Shown piece after piece: positions 26,230-35,027 of a stretch of DNA of 64,000 nucleotides. The translations under genes were made by a program, and so were the position numbers. Source of the stretch: Candidatus Methanomethylophilus alvi Mx1201 (GTDB lineage Archaea > Thermoplasmatota > Thermoplasmata > Methanomassiliicoccales > Methanomethylophilaceae). The first letter of the stretch is position 1; every line of letters begins with the position of its first letter. The notes beneath the pieces are model-generated. The model made no database searches, had not been told where the DNA came from, and saw nothing but the letters and a program-made list of their open reading frames with translations. Location of the stretch: the NCBI RefSeq assembly GCF_000300255.2, contig NC_020913.1, positions 1,114,692 through 1,178,691 of the forward strand, read 5' to 3'.

Positions 26230-26673
26230 ATGGAAGGCGTAACGCGCATCGGTGTTTCACTGGAACCCGATCTCCTGACCGAGTTCGACAAGATAATCGC
26301 TAAGAAAGGATATGTCAGCAGATCCGAAGCGATCCGCGACCTCGTCCGCGACTCCCTCGCCGAGAACGAGTGGAAGAACGACAAGGAGTACATGTGCGGA
26401 GTCATCACCATGATCTACGACCATGACACCACCGGACTCAGCGAGAAGATCACAGAGATCCAGCATAATTCCATCGAGGACATCAGGACCACCATCCACA
26501 TGCATCTCGACCATGACAGATGCATGGAGGTCATAGCACTGGAGGGCGAGCTCGGTAAACTTAAGCAGATAACCAACGACCTCGGATCGCTCAAAGGAGT
26601 CCTCAGATGTAAGCTGACCATGGCATCGAAGGCCACTGCCCACCTGCATTACATAGGCGTCAGAAACGACTGA
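26230..26673 (+). CDS. nikR: NikR-type nickel-responsive regulator
   Basis: 147 residues. N-terminal ribbon-helix-helix (TRIGVSLEPDLLTEFDKIIAKKGYVSRSEAIRDLVRD) and a C-terminal ACT-like nickel domain with ligands in QHN and HMHLDHDRC, matching the H-(10)-H-x-H-x5-C pattern of E. coli NikR. It senses nickel for hydrogenase and F430 needs. It has its own promoter (gatatacatatt about 26211-26222) and would have a short leader or none. Confidence 0.94.
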   Translation: MEGVTRIGVSLEPDLLTEFDKIIAKKGYVSRSEAIRDLVRDSLAENEWKNDKEYMCGVITMIYDHDTTGLSEKITEIQHNSIEDIRTTIHMHLDHDRCMEVIALEGELGKLKQITNDLGSLKGVLRCKLTMASKATAHLHYIGVRND

Positions 26674-26771
26674 TCTGGCACATTATCACGGAAACGCCTT
26701 TTCAAACTACTTAAATGAACATTTTCATACACTATTATATATAGGATATCCCCGTGTGGACCTCTGATAAA

Positions 26772-27260
26772 ATGGAAAGCACCGAAAACTACCATAGGCT
26801 TAACCGCAGATGCATGGCCTCGATGTATACCGGCTATGCCGTATTGTTGGCCTTGGTCGGCATCTTCGTGGCTGCGATATACGTCTCCGTCGGGGAAACG
26901 GACTTCTCCCGCGAGGTACGTATCACGCTGATCGCCCTTTTCGCAATCCTCCTGATATACTGTCTGGTGGCACCCCCTGTATTCTACCGCCATTACCGCT
27001 ATCTCCTGGACGGGGAGAAGATCGATGTCGTGTGCGGCGTCATATTCATCCGCCACACGTTCGTCCCCATCGAACGCGTGATGCAAGTGGAGGTCACACA
27101 CGGACCCATAAACCGCATGTGGGGCCTGGCGGACGTGGTCGTCACCACCGCCGGAGGGGTGGCGCAGATCCAATATCTGGAACCCGATGAGGCGGAGCGT
27201 GTGGCGAACGATCTGGGACAGATCGTGAACAAGGTACTGAGGGCAAGGGGACGTGCATGA
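26772..27260 (+). CDS. YdbS-like membrane protein with bacterial PH domain
   Basis: 162 residues: two adjacent membrane spans (about 20-45 and 58-80) followed by a bPH2 domain (IDVVCGVIFIRHTFVPIERVMQVEVTHGPINRMWGLADVVVTTAGG). This is the YdbS layout. It overlaps the next gene by 4 bp. In bacteria the YdbS-YdbT pair is linked to envelope stress or toxin resistance; role in archaea is unknown. Start at ATG 26772; a GTG 18 bp upstream is less likely. Confidence 0.85.
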   Translation: MESTENYHRLNRRCMASMYTGYAVLLALVGIFVAAIYVSVGETDFSREVRITLIALFAILLIYCLVAPPVFYRHYRYLLDGEKIDVVCGVIFIRHTFVPIERVMQVEVTHGPINRMWGLADVVVTTAGGVAQIQYLEPDEAERVANDLGQIVNKVLRARGRA

Positions 27261-28729
27261 GCGATGCTGTGAAGGGGCCGTACATCAACCACCCGATAGT
27301 TATCGTGAAGAACCTGACCATAACCGTCTTGGTATTGGCCATAATCGCATTCGGGATGGTCAGCGACGGAGGATCGTACATGATCGCCGTCGGAATGGTC
27401 GCCCTCATCGCGTTGCTGGCATTCTTCATCGTGATGTTCTGGAAGACGACATCCATAGAGTTCGGGGGCCAGGATTTCACGGTACGCCGCAACTTCATAT
27501 CGCGGAAGACGAAGGTCGTACCCTATTACAGAGTGGCATCCGTCAACATAACCCGCAACATCTTCGACAGGATCGCCGGGACGGAAACTCTGAGCTTCAA
27601 CGTCAACTCTTCCGTCAATGCGGCCACTCCCGAGGCCTGCTTCTCCTTCAAGAAAGAACTCGCCGACGAGATACGTGACTACGTCTACTCCCGCACATTC
27701 CATACGGGATCGGAGGTGGACCGCGACGAGGAACACGAATCCGTCGTATCATTCACCCCTGCACAGGTGGTGGTCCACAGCATAATATCGCAGCCTACGT
27801 GGCAGATAGTATGGGCCGGGATATTCCTGGCGATAGCGGTCGTATCGATATTCATGAACAGTTCCGGCGGATTGATGGTAGGTATCCTCATGTTCGCGGT
27901 CCAGGAGGTCATCCCCGTGGTCTCGGTCCTGCTAAGGTACTTCGGATTCAGGATGTACCGCGACGAGGATACGATATGTCTCCAGTACGGAGCCCTACAC
28001 AACTACCGTACCGAATTCGACGTGGCCAAGATCAACGCCATAAGGCTTAGACGCCCGCTTCTCGCCAGGATGATGCACAGATCGTGCCTGGAGGCCGAAG
28101 TGGTCGGGATCGATGCGACCAGCACTGCGACGCCGATGCTCTGCCTCCTGATGCCGGATGCGGAGGCCGAGGCCCTCATCAAGAAGGTCCTCCCGGAATT
28201 CGACTGCAAGATACCGGAGGTTTCCCCTCCGAAGGCCGCATGGAAGACGATGCTGTGCCAGGCGGTCGTCTTCGATGCGATACTGGTGACGGTCGCAGCC
28301 TGGCCGTGCTGGACGATCTGGCACATGGATATGATGGAGGGGGTGGGCGACGTCCTGATGGCGATGATCCGTGCAGCCCCCGTGGTGCTGACCATACTCA
28401 CGGCGGCATACGCGTTCTGGCGCGGATGGCGTTCCTACCTTCTCCGCCGCATAGGCCTGGGAGAGGACAAGATGGTCATGCGCAACGGCCTTTTGGACCG
28501 CGAATGGGTGATGATCCAGTACGACAGGATCCAGATATCCAAGATATCGGGAGACCTCATATCGAGGCATTTCGGAGTATCGCACTGTACCGTGTGCCTG
28601 CTGTCCACCACCGGAAGCAAGAGCATAAAATCAGGATACTTCCCGACGGAATATCTCGAGGAGGTCCCTGCTATAGTGCAGGCACGCATCGACGACGGCC
28701 GTTACGACCCGGAAAAGAACCCCATATGA
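27257..28729 (+). CDS. YdbT-like protein with several PH domains
   Basis: 490 residues with three pairs of membrane spans, each followed by a bPH2-like domain (for example FTVRRNFISRKTKVVPYYRVASVNI, CLQYGALHNYRTEFDVAKINAIRLRRPLL, and MVMRNGLLDREWVMIQYDRIQISKISGDLI). This matches YdbT. It is translationally coupled to the YdbS-like gene (ATGA). The two probably form a membrane complex. Confidence 0.87.
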   Translation: MSDAVKGPYINHPIVIVKNLTITVLVLAIIAFGMVSDGGSYMIAVGMVALIALLAFFIVMFWKTTSIEFGGQDFTVRRNFISRKTKVVPYYRVASVNITRNIFDRIAGTETLSFNVNSSVNAATPEACFSFKKELADEIRDYVYSRTFHTGSEVDRDEEHESVVSFTPAQVVVHSIISQPTWQIVWAGIFLAIAVVSIFMNSSGGLMVGILMFAVQEVIPVVSVLLRYFGFRMYRDEDTICLQYGALHNYRTEFDVAKINAIRLRRPLLARMMHRSCLEAEVVGIDATSTATPMLCLLMPDAEAEALIKKVLPEFDCKIPEVSPPKAAWKTMLCQAVVFDAILVTVAAWPCWTIWHMDMMEGVGDVLMAMIRAAPVVLTILTAAYAFWRGWRSYLLRRIGLGEDKMVMRNGLLDREWVMIQYDRIQISKISGDLISRHFGVSHCTVCLLSTTGSKSIKSGYFPTEYLEEVPAIVQARIDDGRYDPEKNPI

Positions 28730-28734
28730 TGGGA

Positions 28735-29274
28735 TCAGACCTCGTCGAACCCCACTATGGCGGTGGCGCATCTGGAATCCAAGGTGATCCCGTACCTCTC
28801 CCTTATCATCATGTCGGTGGAGGGGGAGGGGAACATCGCCACAGGGTCCCTGACCCCGTCGTCCTCCCCGATGACCGTGAGTCTCTGCGCCACCAGAACC
28901 ACCCTTATCTCCCCTTCCATGGCCGAGGGGTCCATGACGAAATCCTCGCTCATCCAGACGAGGTCGTCCCTCCCTTCCACCTCGTACTCGAGACCCGGAG
29001 GGACGTCCCACCCCACCAGATTCCCGTCTCCGTCCTTCATGACGACCTCGTGGTGCGGGGAATTCTCCAGACCCTCGGTGAAAACGACTATGAGGTGGTG
29101 CTTCCTGGATTTGGAAACGGCCATGGCCTCGTTCTCCATGGGCATGTCGGATATGGTGGAGACCCTCGACTCCTCCTCATAGAATGTCCTGATATCCGAT
29201 TCATCGGGGATGTACACCGAGACTATCTGAGGCATCGACCCGAGTTTTCCGACCACTTCAGAAATGGAGAACAT
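28735..29274 (-). CDS. Unknown 179-residue protein, paralogue A
   Basis: No family recognised. Soluble, acidic, no signal peptide. It aligns along its whole length with the neighbouring 179-residue protein: shared anchors are VVM(K/T)D, G(W/H)DVP, VW(M/I)S(E/D)DFV, and (I/L)(R/K)ER(Y/F)G near the C-terminus. The two genes are 24 bp apart and cotranscribed from the promoter before paralogue B. It converges with the YdbT-like gene. Confidence 0.75.
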   Translation of the reverse strand: MFSISEVVGKLGSMPQIVSVYIPDESDIRTFYEEESRVSTISDMPMENEAMAVSKSRKHHLIVVFTEGLENSPHHEVVMKDGDGNLVGWDVPPGLEYEVEGRDDLVWMSEDFVMDPSAMEGEIRVVLVAQRLTVIGEDDGVRDPVAMFPSPSTDMMIRERYGITLDSRCATAIVGFDEV

Positions 29275-29298
29275 ACGACCTGCAAAGGATTCCGGCCA

Positions 29299-29838
29299 TT
29301 AAAATGTCTGGGCCCCGGAATTGAATGCGACGATGGTCGTGGTCAAATCCCCGCGGCCCCCAAACCCGAACCTCTCCTTGAGAAGACCGTCGGTGGAAAG
29401 GGCCGGATTGTACGAGGTCGTCTCCGTCTCCAGGAAGTCGACGCTGCGGGGCAGCACCACGAACTTCGGCTCCGATTTGGGGATTATGTCGGGATAGACC
29501 ACGAAATCGTCCGAGATCCATACGGCACCGTTCCTTACTGCTGAGGAAGAGAGTTTGCATTTTCTTGGAACGTCGTGACCGTATATCGCCCCAGTATCGT
29601 CCGTCATGACGACCATGGGGCCTTTCGGATCCGTAATGAAGCCTTTGGAGAAGACACACACATGCGTATCCATCTCCTTGCTCCTGTCTATCCCGAGATT
29701 CTCGTAGACGAGACCCCCGGATGTCCTGATGTTAGATTCCTCTCCTTCGATCATCGAGAGGACGTCCTCGTCGATGACGAAAGCGTCCAAAACGCCGTCG
29801 CGAGATCTTATCTTCCTCAGGACTTCTTCGGTTCCCAT
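29299..29838 (-). CDS. Unknown 179-residue protein, paralogue B
   Basis: First gene of a tandem pair of equal-length paralogues (anchors given under paralogue A). Family unknown to me. Residues such as DTHVCVFSKGFITDPKGPMVVMTDDTGAIYGHD suggest a compact alpha/beta domain. The ATG at 29838 directly follows a dyad (29839-29863) and a TATA box near 29864-29872, so the message is probably leaderless and repressible. The same dyad core is found before corrinoid-uptake genes. Confidence 0.75.
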   Translation of the reverse strand: MGTEEVLRKIRSRDGVLDAFVIDEDVLSMIEGEESNIRTSGGLVYENLGIDRSKEMDTHVCVFSKGFITDPKGPMVVMTDDTGAIYGHDVPRKCKLSSSAVRNGAVWISDDFVVYPDIIPKSEPKFVVLPRSVDFLETETTSYNPALSTDGLLKERFGFGGRGDLTTTIVAFNSGAQTF

Positions 29839-29872
29839 CTATGGATTATACATCCATCCATAGATATAAACT
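29839..29872 (-). promoter_or_regulatory. Promoter and nested dyads before the 179-residue pair
   Basis: CTATGGAT (29839-29846) and ATCCATAG (29856-29863) form an 8-9-8 inverted repeat. Inside it is GGAT-TATAC-ATCC (29843-29855). A TATA box (TTTATATC) lies just upstream on the minus strand. The dyad covers the expected start site. Confidence 0.55.
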
Positions 29873-30011
29873 CGACGTCCGCTGGATTCGGAAACTATGC
29901 GTTGGATGTCACGGGGCCGTTCCGGGTTGGGCTTATATTTATAATTTTAAAAATAAGGAGAAGGCACATATCCACACCAACCAATAAATAAAAAGTACAG
30001 ACTGACGGGGG

Positions 30012-32465
30012 ATGATGAAGAAGCTTATCATAACCGAGAAGGCGAACGCCGCCAGAAGGATCGCCACCATCCTTTCGGACGGAAAATCGCACTCGGCATC
30101 CGCTGGAGGCGTGACCTCCCTCACATTCAGCACAGGTACCGACGATTACAACGTCGTCAGCCTTCGCGGACACATCATGGAGCTCGACTACCCCGAGGAG
30201 TACGGGGATTGGAGGGCTACCTCCCCCGTGGACCTCGTGAACGCCCCGCAGATCAAGACCGTCCGTGTCAAATCCATCCTCTCGAAGATCATCGAACTGT
30301 CCAGGGATGCGGATGAGATCATCATCGCGACCGACTACGACCGCGAGGGAGAACTCATCGGCATGGAGACCGTCAAAGCGGCCGGAGTGGACATGACCAA
30401 GGTCAAGAGGGCCAAATTCAGCGCATTAACCAAAGGGGAGATCGAGAACGCCTTCGGGAACCTCGTCGAACCCGACGAGAGGCTCGCCAACGCCGCCGAG
30501 GCCAGACAAGTCGTCGACCTCTCCTGGGGAGCGGTCCTTACAAGACTCATATCCCTGTCCGCAGGACAGGTCGGAAAGAACTTCATGTCGGTCGGACGCG
30601 TCCAAAGCCCCACCCTCAAGCTTCTGGTGGACAAGAACGAGGAGATCGAGAACTTCGTGCCGCAATCCTACTGGGAGATAAACGGGAGATTCGGCATGCT
30701 GGCCTTCAAAGGACAGCATGAGAAGGGCCAGATATTCGACAAGGATGTGGCCGACGAGATCTTCGGCAAGACCAAGGACGTCAAGGAGGCGACCGTCTCG
30801 AGCTACGAGAAGGGTATCAAGGAGGAGTACAGGCCGCCGCCGTTCGATACGACCATGATGCAGGTCGAGGCCAACAAGATCGGTATCCCCCCTTCCGCCG
30901 CCATGAAACTGGCAGAGGACCTCTACACCGGAGGATACATCTCCTACCCCCGTACGGAGAACACCGAGTATCCCCGTAGCCTCTCTCTGAGGGGCGTCCT
31001 CGAGAGACTCAAGGACTCCGACTTCTCCGAGGAGGCCTCCGAACTCCTGAAGCAGGAGAAGATCTCCCCCTCCAGAGGAAAAAGGAGGACGACGGACCAT
31101 CCGCCTATCTACCCGACCGCGGGAGCCACCTCGGCCAAGATCAAAGGGGACAAATGGAAGCTCTACGAACTCATCGTCAGAAGGTTCCTCGCCACCGTGG
31201 CACCGAACGCAGTGGCGGAGGTCTCCGAGGTCAAACTTGACGTCGCAGGGGAGACGTTCAAGGCCGACGGGTATGTACAGAAGGAGAAGGGTTGGAAGAA
31301 ATACTACGGGAAGTACCTCAGGGCCGCCGAGAGCCGCATCCCCGACATGAAGGTCGGGGACAAGGTCGACGTCAGAGGCATAACCAACGACGAGTCCCAG
31401 ACCAAACCCCCGTACAGATACAATCAGGGTTCCCTCATCCAAGAGATGGACAGACTCCAGCTCGGTACCAAATCCACCAGGCACGACATCATCGGGAAAC
31501 TGTTCTCCAGAAACTACGTCCAAGGTAACTATCTCATCCCTACGGCCAGCGGGATAGCCCTGACCAAGGCCCTCGAGCATCACGGCGGAGGTATAACCGA
31601 ACCCGAGATGACTGCGAAACTGGAAAGGGATATGCTCAGCATAACGGATGGGGAGAGAAGCCTCGAATCCGTGGTCAAGGAATCGCAGGACATGCTCCGC
31701 GACGTCGCCGTCAAGATCGACTCCGAAAGCGTTGCCATAGGGGACGAGATAAAGGCCGCGCTGAAGAAACAGCAGTTCGTCGGCATGTGTCCCAGCTGCG
31801 GAAACAGTATGACCATCAAGAAGTCGAAGAACGGGAACTTCATCGGCTGCAACGGATACCCCGAGTGCAACCGCGCATACCCGCTCCCCAAGGGTGCCCT
31901 TGTCCAGATGACTGACTCCGTCTGTCCGGTGTGCGGGTTGGCACAGATAAAGGTCATCAGGAAGGGTGTGCCCCCGTCCCTGCAGTGCATCGACCCGAAG
32001 TGCAAGAGCAATACGGACAAAAACGACCTCGGTCCGTGCCCCACCTGCAAGAAGGGTACCATCCGCATCATGTACTCCAAGGCGGGAAGACGTTTCGCAG
32101 GATGTTCCGAATGGCCTGCATGCACTCAGACCTATCCGCTCAGACCCAGAGGGACGATAGTCCCGGTAGGCGAGAGCTGTACCGAATGCGGCGCCCCCGT
32201 CGTCCAGATCGGTTCCATAAAGGAATGCATAAACATGGACTGCCCTCTCCGCAAGAAGAGGAAACAGACGGCCGAGACGGAGACGGAGAATACTGGGATT
32301 GTTCCATCCGCGGCATCGTCCGACGACAGGGTAGGAAGGGTAGTCACCGTGGTCGTCTCCGACCGCAAACGGTCTTCCAAGAAGACGGCTAAAAAGACGT
32401 CCGCTTCCAAGACCAGGTCCAAGAAGACGGAGAAACCTGCTCTGGAGACCGCCGACAACGAGTGA
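30012..32465 (+). CDS. topA: DNA topoisomerase I (type IA)
   Basis: 817 residues. TOPRIM domain with KLIITEKANAARRIA and the acidic triad in TDYDREGELIG; central gate with the catalytic tyrosine in GGYISYPRTENTEYP; C-terminal zinc ribbons (CPSCGNSMTIKKS...CNGYPEC, CPVCG...C, CPTCKKG...C and CTECGAP). A Lys-rich tail (SKKTAKKTSASKTRSKKTEKP) may bind DNA. It relaxes negative supercoils. The start could be 30012 or 30015 (two adjacent ATG) behind GGGGG. Convergent with cobY with no gap. Confidence 0.97.
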   Translation: MMKKLIITEKANAARRIATILSDGKSHSASAGGVTSLTFSTGTDDYNVVSLRGHIMELDYPEEYGDWRATSPVDLVNAPQIKTVRVKSILSKIIELSRDADEIIIATDYDREGELIGMETVKAAGVDMTKVKRAKFSALTKGEIENAFGNLVEPDERLANAAEARQVVDLSWGAVLTRLISLSAGQVGKNFMSVGRVQSPTLKLLVDKNEEIENFVPQSYWEINGRFGMLAFKGQHEKGQIFDKDVADEIFGKTKDVKEATVSSYEKGIKEEYRPPPFDTTMMQVEANKIGIPPSAAMKLAEDLYTGGYISYPRTENTEYPRSLSLRGVLERLKDSDFSEEASELLKQEKISPSRGKRRTTDHPPIYPTAGATSAKIKGDKWKLYELIVRRFLATVAPNAVAEVSEVKLDVAGETFKADGYVQKEKGWKKYYGKYLRAAESRIPDMKVGDKVDVRGITNDESQTKPPYRYNQGSLIQEMDRLQLGTKSTRHDIIGKLFSRNYVQGNYLIPTASGIALTKALEHHGGGITEPEMTAKLERDMLSITDGERSLESVVKESQDMLRDVAVKIDSESVAIGDEIKAALKKQQFVGMCPSCGNSMTIKKSKNGNFIGCNGYPECNRAYPLPKGALVQMTDSVCPVCGLAQIKVIRKGVPPSLQCIDPKCKSNTDKNDLGPCPTCKKGTIRIMYSKAGRRFAGCSEWPACTQTYPLRPRGTIVPVGESCTECGAPVVQIGSIKECINMDCPLRKKRKQTAETETENTGIVPSAASSDDRVGRVVTVVVSDRKRSSKKTAKKTSASKTRSKKTEKPALETADNE

Positions 32466-33062
32466 TCAGAAGAGCTTTCTCGCAAGGAAGAGTTCGGCCT
32501 GCGTGTTCACATTCACGGCCAACTCCTTCCAATCGGTCTTCAGACAGCATTCGTTGAGGTATTTCCCTTCCAATGTCCCCTTCCGGTCCATGACGGACAG
32601 GCCGGAAAGGACCCATTCCTCCCCGTCGAGGACCCTCGTATACGAAGGGACGATGCCCATCTGACGGACTATGCCGGCCTTCACAAGGACGATCATCGAC
32701 TGCATCTCGGGCTTGAAACTGTCCAATGTACAGTCTATAACGGAAGATGTCATCAGAGGCACGTCGGACGGACTGGTCATGACATAATCTCCGCTCATGA
32801 CCGAGAACGACTCATGGAGGTCCATCATGAAATCCTCACCGGACGTCCTGATGGTCTCGACACCGATACTTTTCAGATAGGCCTCCGTCTTAGGTGTGTT
32901 CGGACTCACGGATACGAGGACACGGTCGATGCCTTTGGCTCCGCGCATGGCCTCCACGACCCTTTGGACGACATGTTTCCCGCCTATCACCTGCATAGGC
33001 TTCTCTATTCCGCAGGGACCCATGCGCGTCCCTTTTCCACCGGCATTGATCAAAGCTTCCAT
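32466..33062 (-). CDS. cobY: Adenosylcobinamide-phosphate guanylyltransferase CobY
   Basis: 198 residues of a nucleotidyltransferase fold: MEALINAGGKGTRMG signature at the N-terminus, IEKPMQVIGGKHVVQRVVEA, and SGDYVMTSPSDVPLMTS with the metal Asp. CobY is the archaeal replacement for CobU and activates adenosylcobinamide phosphate with GTP. The start at 33062 overlaps the cobS stop (ATGA). Last gene of the salvage operon. Confidence 0.93.
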   Translation of the reverse strand: MEALINAGGKGTRMGPCGIEKPMQVIGGKHVVQRVVEAMRGAKGIDRVLVSVSPNTPKTEAYLKSIGVETIRTSGEDFMMDLHESFSVMSGDYVMTSPSDVPLMTSSVIDCTLDSFKPEMQSMIVLVKAGIVRQMGIVPSYTRVLDGEEWVLSGLSVMDRKGTLEGKYLNECCLKTDWKELAVNVNTQAELFLARKLF

Positions 33063-33925
33063 CAGATGCACAATCCCAGCACGATGACGGCCATGATGAG
33101 CATGACCGCCCTAGATATCTCGTTCGCTGCCCCCAGGATGTCGCCGTTGACGAACCCGAAGACCCTGTTGGCTGTACGGGCCATATACCAGCCGACGGCC
33201 ACCGACATCAAAAGACCCAGCACCATGCATAAAATCATGACATCGTCTTTCAGGGCATAACCCATCAGGCCGCAGATCCCATGATGTATGAGGCAGATGA
33301 CGGCGAGAAGGATGACGGATAAGACCGAAGACTTCGCAAGCGAGCCCTTACCGGTCATACCCACCTGACGCGAGGCCATACCGCTCCCGGGTTCTCCGAA
33401 TGCGGCTGCGGCCACCTGGGCGTTCTTCGCCAACACTTCGACGGCGAACACCGCCGCCATGACGCTTCCCCAATATGTTGCGATATCGGTGTAACATGCG
33501 ACCGATATCAGGACGACGGTGAGGGCCACACCGAAACCTCCGGCACCGATCAGACTGTCCTTCAGGGCACGGACATGGTCCTCCCTTCTCCCCGAAGACA
33601 CGATCATACCGTCCCCGAAATCCGTAAGACCGTCGAAATGCAGGAACTTTGAGAACACGAACACGGTCACGAGGGCGGCGACCCCTTGGAGGAAAGGACT
33701 CGCATCCACTTCGACGAGAAGAAGGCATACGACGGCCGCCACCAGTCCGTTAAGAAATCCGATCACGGGGGCGGCCCAGAAGTTCCTCTCCATGGCATCG
33801 AATTCCTTCTGACCGACGTCCAGACGTATTATCGTGAAGAACGAGATCATACACTTTATGGCCGAGACGAAACCCCCCTTCGGAGTCTCACCGCCACCTT
33901 CTGGCACATCGCTGTTTTCAGTCAT
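33062..33925 (-). CDS. cobS: Cobalamin-5'-phosphate synthase CobS
   Basis: 287-residue polytopic membrane enzyme that joins adenosylcobinamide-GDP to alpha-ribazole (phosphate). Key family segment KFLHFDGLTDFGDGMIVSSGRREDHVRALKDSLIGAGGFG near residues 90-130 carries the Asp-rich motif, and several hydrophobic helices follow. It overlaps the CbiZ-CobZ-like gene by 8 bp and cobY by 1 bp. Confidence 0.94.
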   Translation of the reverse strand: MTENSDVPEGGGETPKGGFVSAIKCMISFFTIIRLDVGQKEFDAMERNFWAAPVIGFLNGLVAAVVCLLLVEVDASPFLQGVAALVTVFVFSKFLHFDGLTDFGDGMIVSSGRREDHVRALKDSLIGAGGFGVALTVVLISVACYTDIATYWGSVMAAVFAVEVLAKNAQVAAAAFGEPGSGMASRQVGMTGKGSLAKSSVLSVILLAVICLIHHGICGLMGYALKDDVMILCMVLGLLMSVAVGWYMARTANRVFGFVNGDILGAANEISRAVMLIMAVIVLGLCI

Positions 33926-35027
33926 CCGAGAACCCCGTCATATATCCGACCACACCTGCCACCAGACCGTATGCAGCGATCTCCGCATATTCTCTGACAT
34001 CCTCTTCCCGGAGAGGCCTCATCCTCAGAAGGTCCACAGTGGAATCCCCTCCGCGATCCTCCGATATCTTTCCGGCCAGGAATATGGCCAAGGTCCCGTC
34101 GGTAAGGATCTCCGGCATCCCCCCCTCCACCTGACCGTTTATGCATCCCTTGTCCGCCATCACGCCGGAGGACAGTATCCCGTATACGAGGGCGCATATG
34201 TCGGGATCCCCCGCCATGTTGCGGAGGACCTCTTCGAAACCGCCCCTCACGGATTCATCCAATCCGAGAGCGGAAGCACATGACCACAGCATATCGGACC
34301 CTATGCCTGCACCGGCCAACATCGTAAGGGAGTCTTTGGTCTCCGGGGATTCCCCCCTTTTCCTTATGCATTCGGCCACGGCCTTTCTGACACATCTCGC
34401 CGAAGACATACCCAGATATGTCCCTGTGCCGGCGAAGGGGGACCTGTCGGCAGCGGGCGGCGACACTATGGCCATGGCATCCGAGGTCGTACCGGTCTCG
34501 GTATACCCGAGATCCCTCATGGCAAGGGTCTTCCCCTCGACCAATGGGATCATGAGATTTATCTTCCCGGCATCATCCAACGGAACGGAGGAGACGACCA
34601 CGATGTTTATCGTACCTGCGATAAGCCTCCTGTATATGCCTTCGGAACGGGCCTTCCTCTCACCCCAACGGTCGAGGGTATTCCCGGCCTCGACGCAGTT
34701 GGTCACACCTGCGGTGGCCGCGACGAACGCCTCCCCTCCTTCGAAAACCTCCTCCGCAGTGGAGAACACATACCTCACCTCGGCCGAGGTCATGAAGCCT
34801 ACGGAGTCCTCCGGAAGCCCGTACTGGTCCCGCTTGGAACGGAGATCCGCCATGTAGTCCCCGTCGTAATCATGCGGGACCTGCATTATGAACACCGTAT
34901 CCGTTAGTGCATGACCTCCGTTCAGAGGGGCACTGCTGAGGATCTCCATCTTTTCGGTGAAACGGATCACGGCGGTGGCCTCGTGGTCACCTTCTTCCCG
35001 GATCTCGGAACTTCTTACATATCTCAT
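33918..35027 (-). CDS. cbiS: Adenosylcobinamide amidohydrolase, probable CbiZ-CobZ fusion (CbiS-like)
   Basis: 369 residues, longer than stand-alone CbiZ. Residues 1-240 fit CbiZ: AVIRFTEKMEILSSAPLNGGH, TAGVTNCVEAGN, GTINIVVVSSVPLDDAGKINLMIPLVEGKTLAMRDLG, and GTTSDAMAIVSPP. The last 120 residues (GLDESVRGGFEEVLRN to VVGYMTGF, with GMPEILTDGTLAIFLAGKI) resemble a CobZ-type alpha-ribazole-phosphate phosphatase, as in the CbiS fusion known from Methanopyrus. That second assignment is less sure. CbiZ opens scavenged cobinamides so that the lower ligand can be exchanged. The start at 35027 overlaps the cbiB stop. Confidence 0.8.
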   Translation of the reverse strand: MRYVRSSEIREEGDHEATAVIRFTEKMEILSSAPLNGGHALTDTVFIMQVPHDYDGDYMADLRSKRDQYGLPEDSVGFMTSAEVRYVFSTAEEVFEGGEAFVAATAGVTNCVEAGNTLDRWGERKARSEGIYRRLIAGTINIVVVSSVPLDDAGKINLMIPLVEGKTLAMRDLGYTETGTTSDAMAIVSPPAADRSPFAGTGTYLGMSSARCVRKAVAECIRKRGESPETKDSLTMLAGAGIGSDMLWSCASALGLDESVRGGFEEVLRNMAGDPDICALVYGILSSGVMADKGCINGQVEGGMPEILTDGTLAIFLAGKISEDRGGDSTVDLLRMRPLREEDVREYAEIAAYGLVAGVVGYMTGFSDD

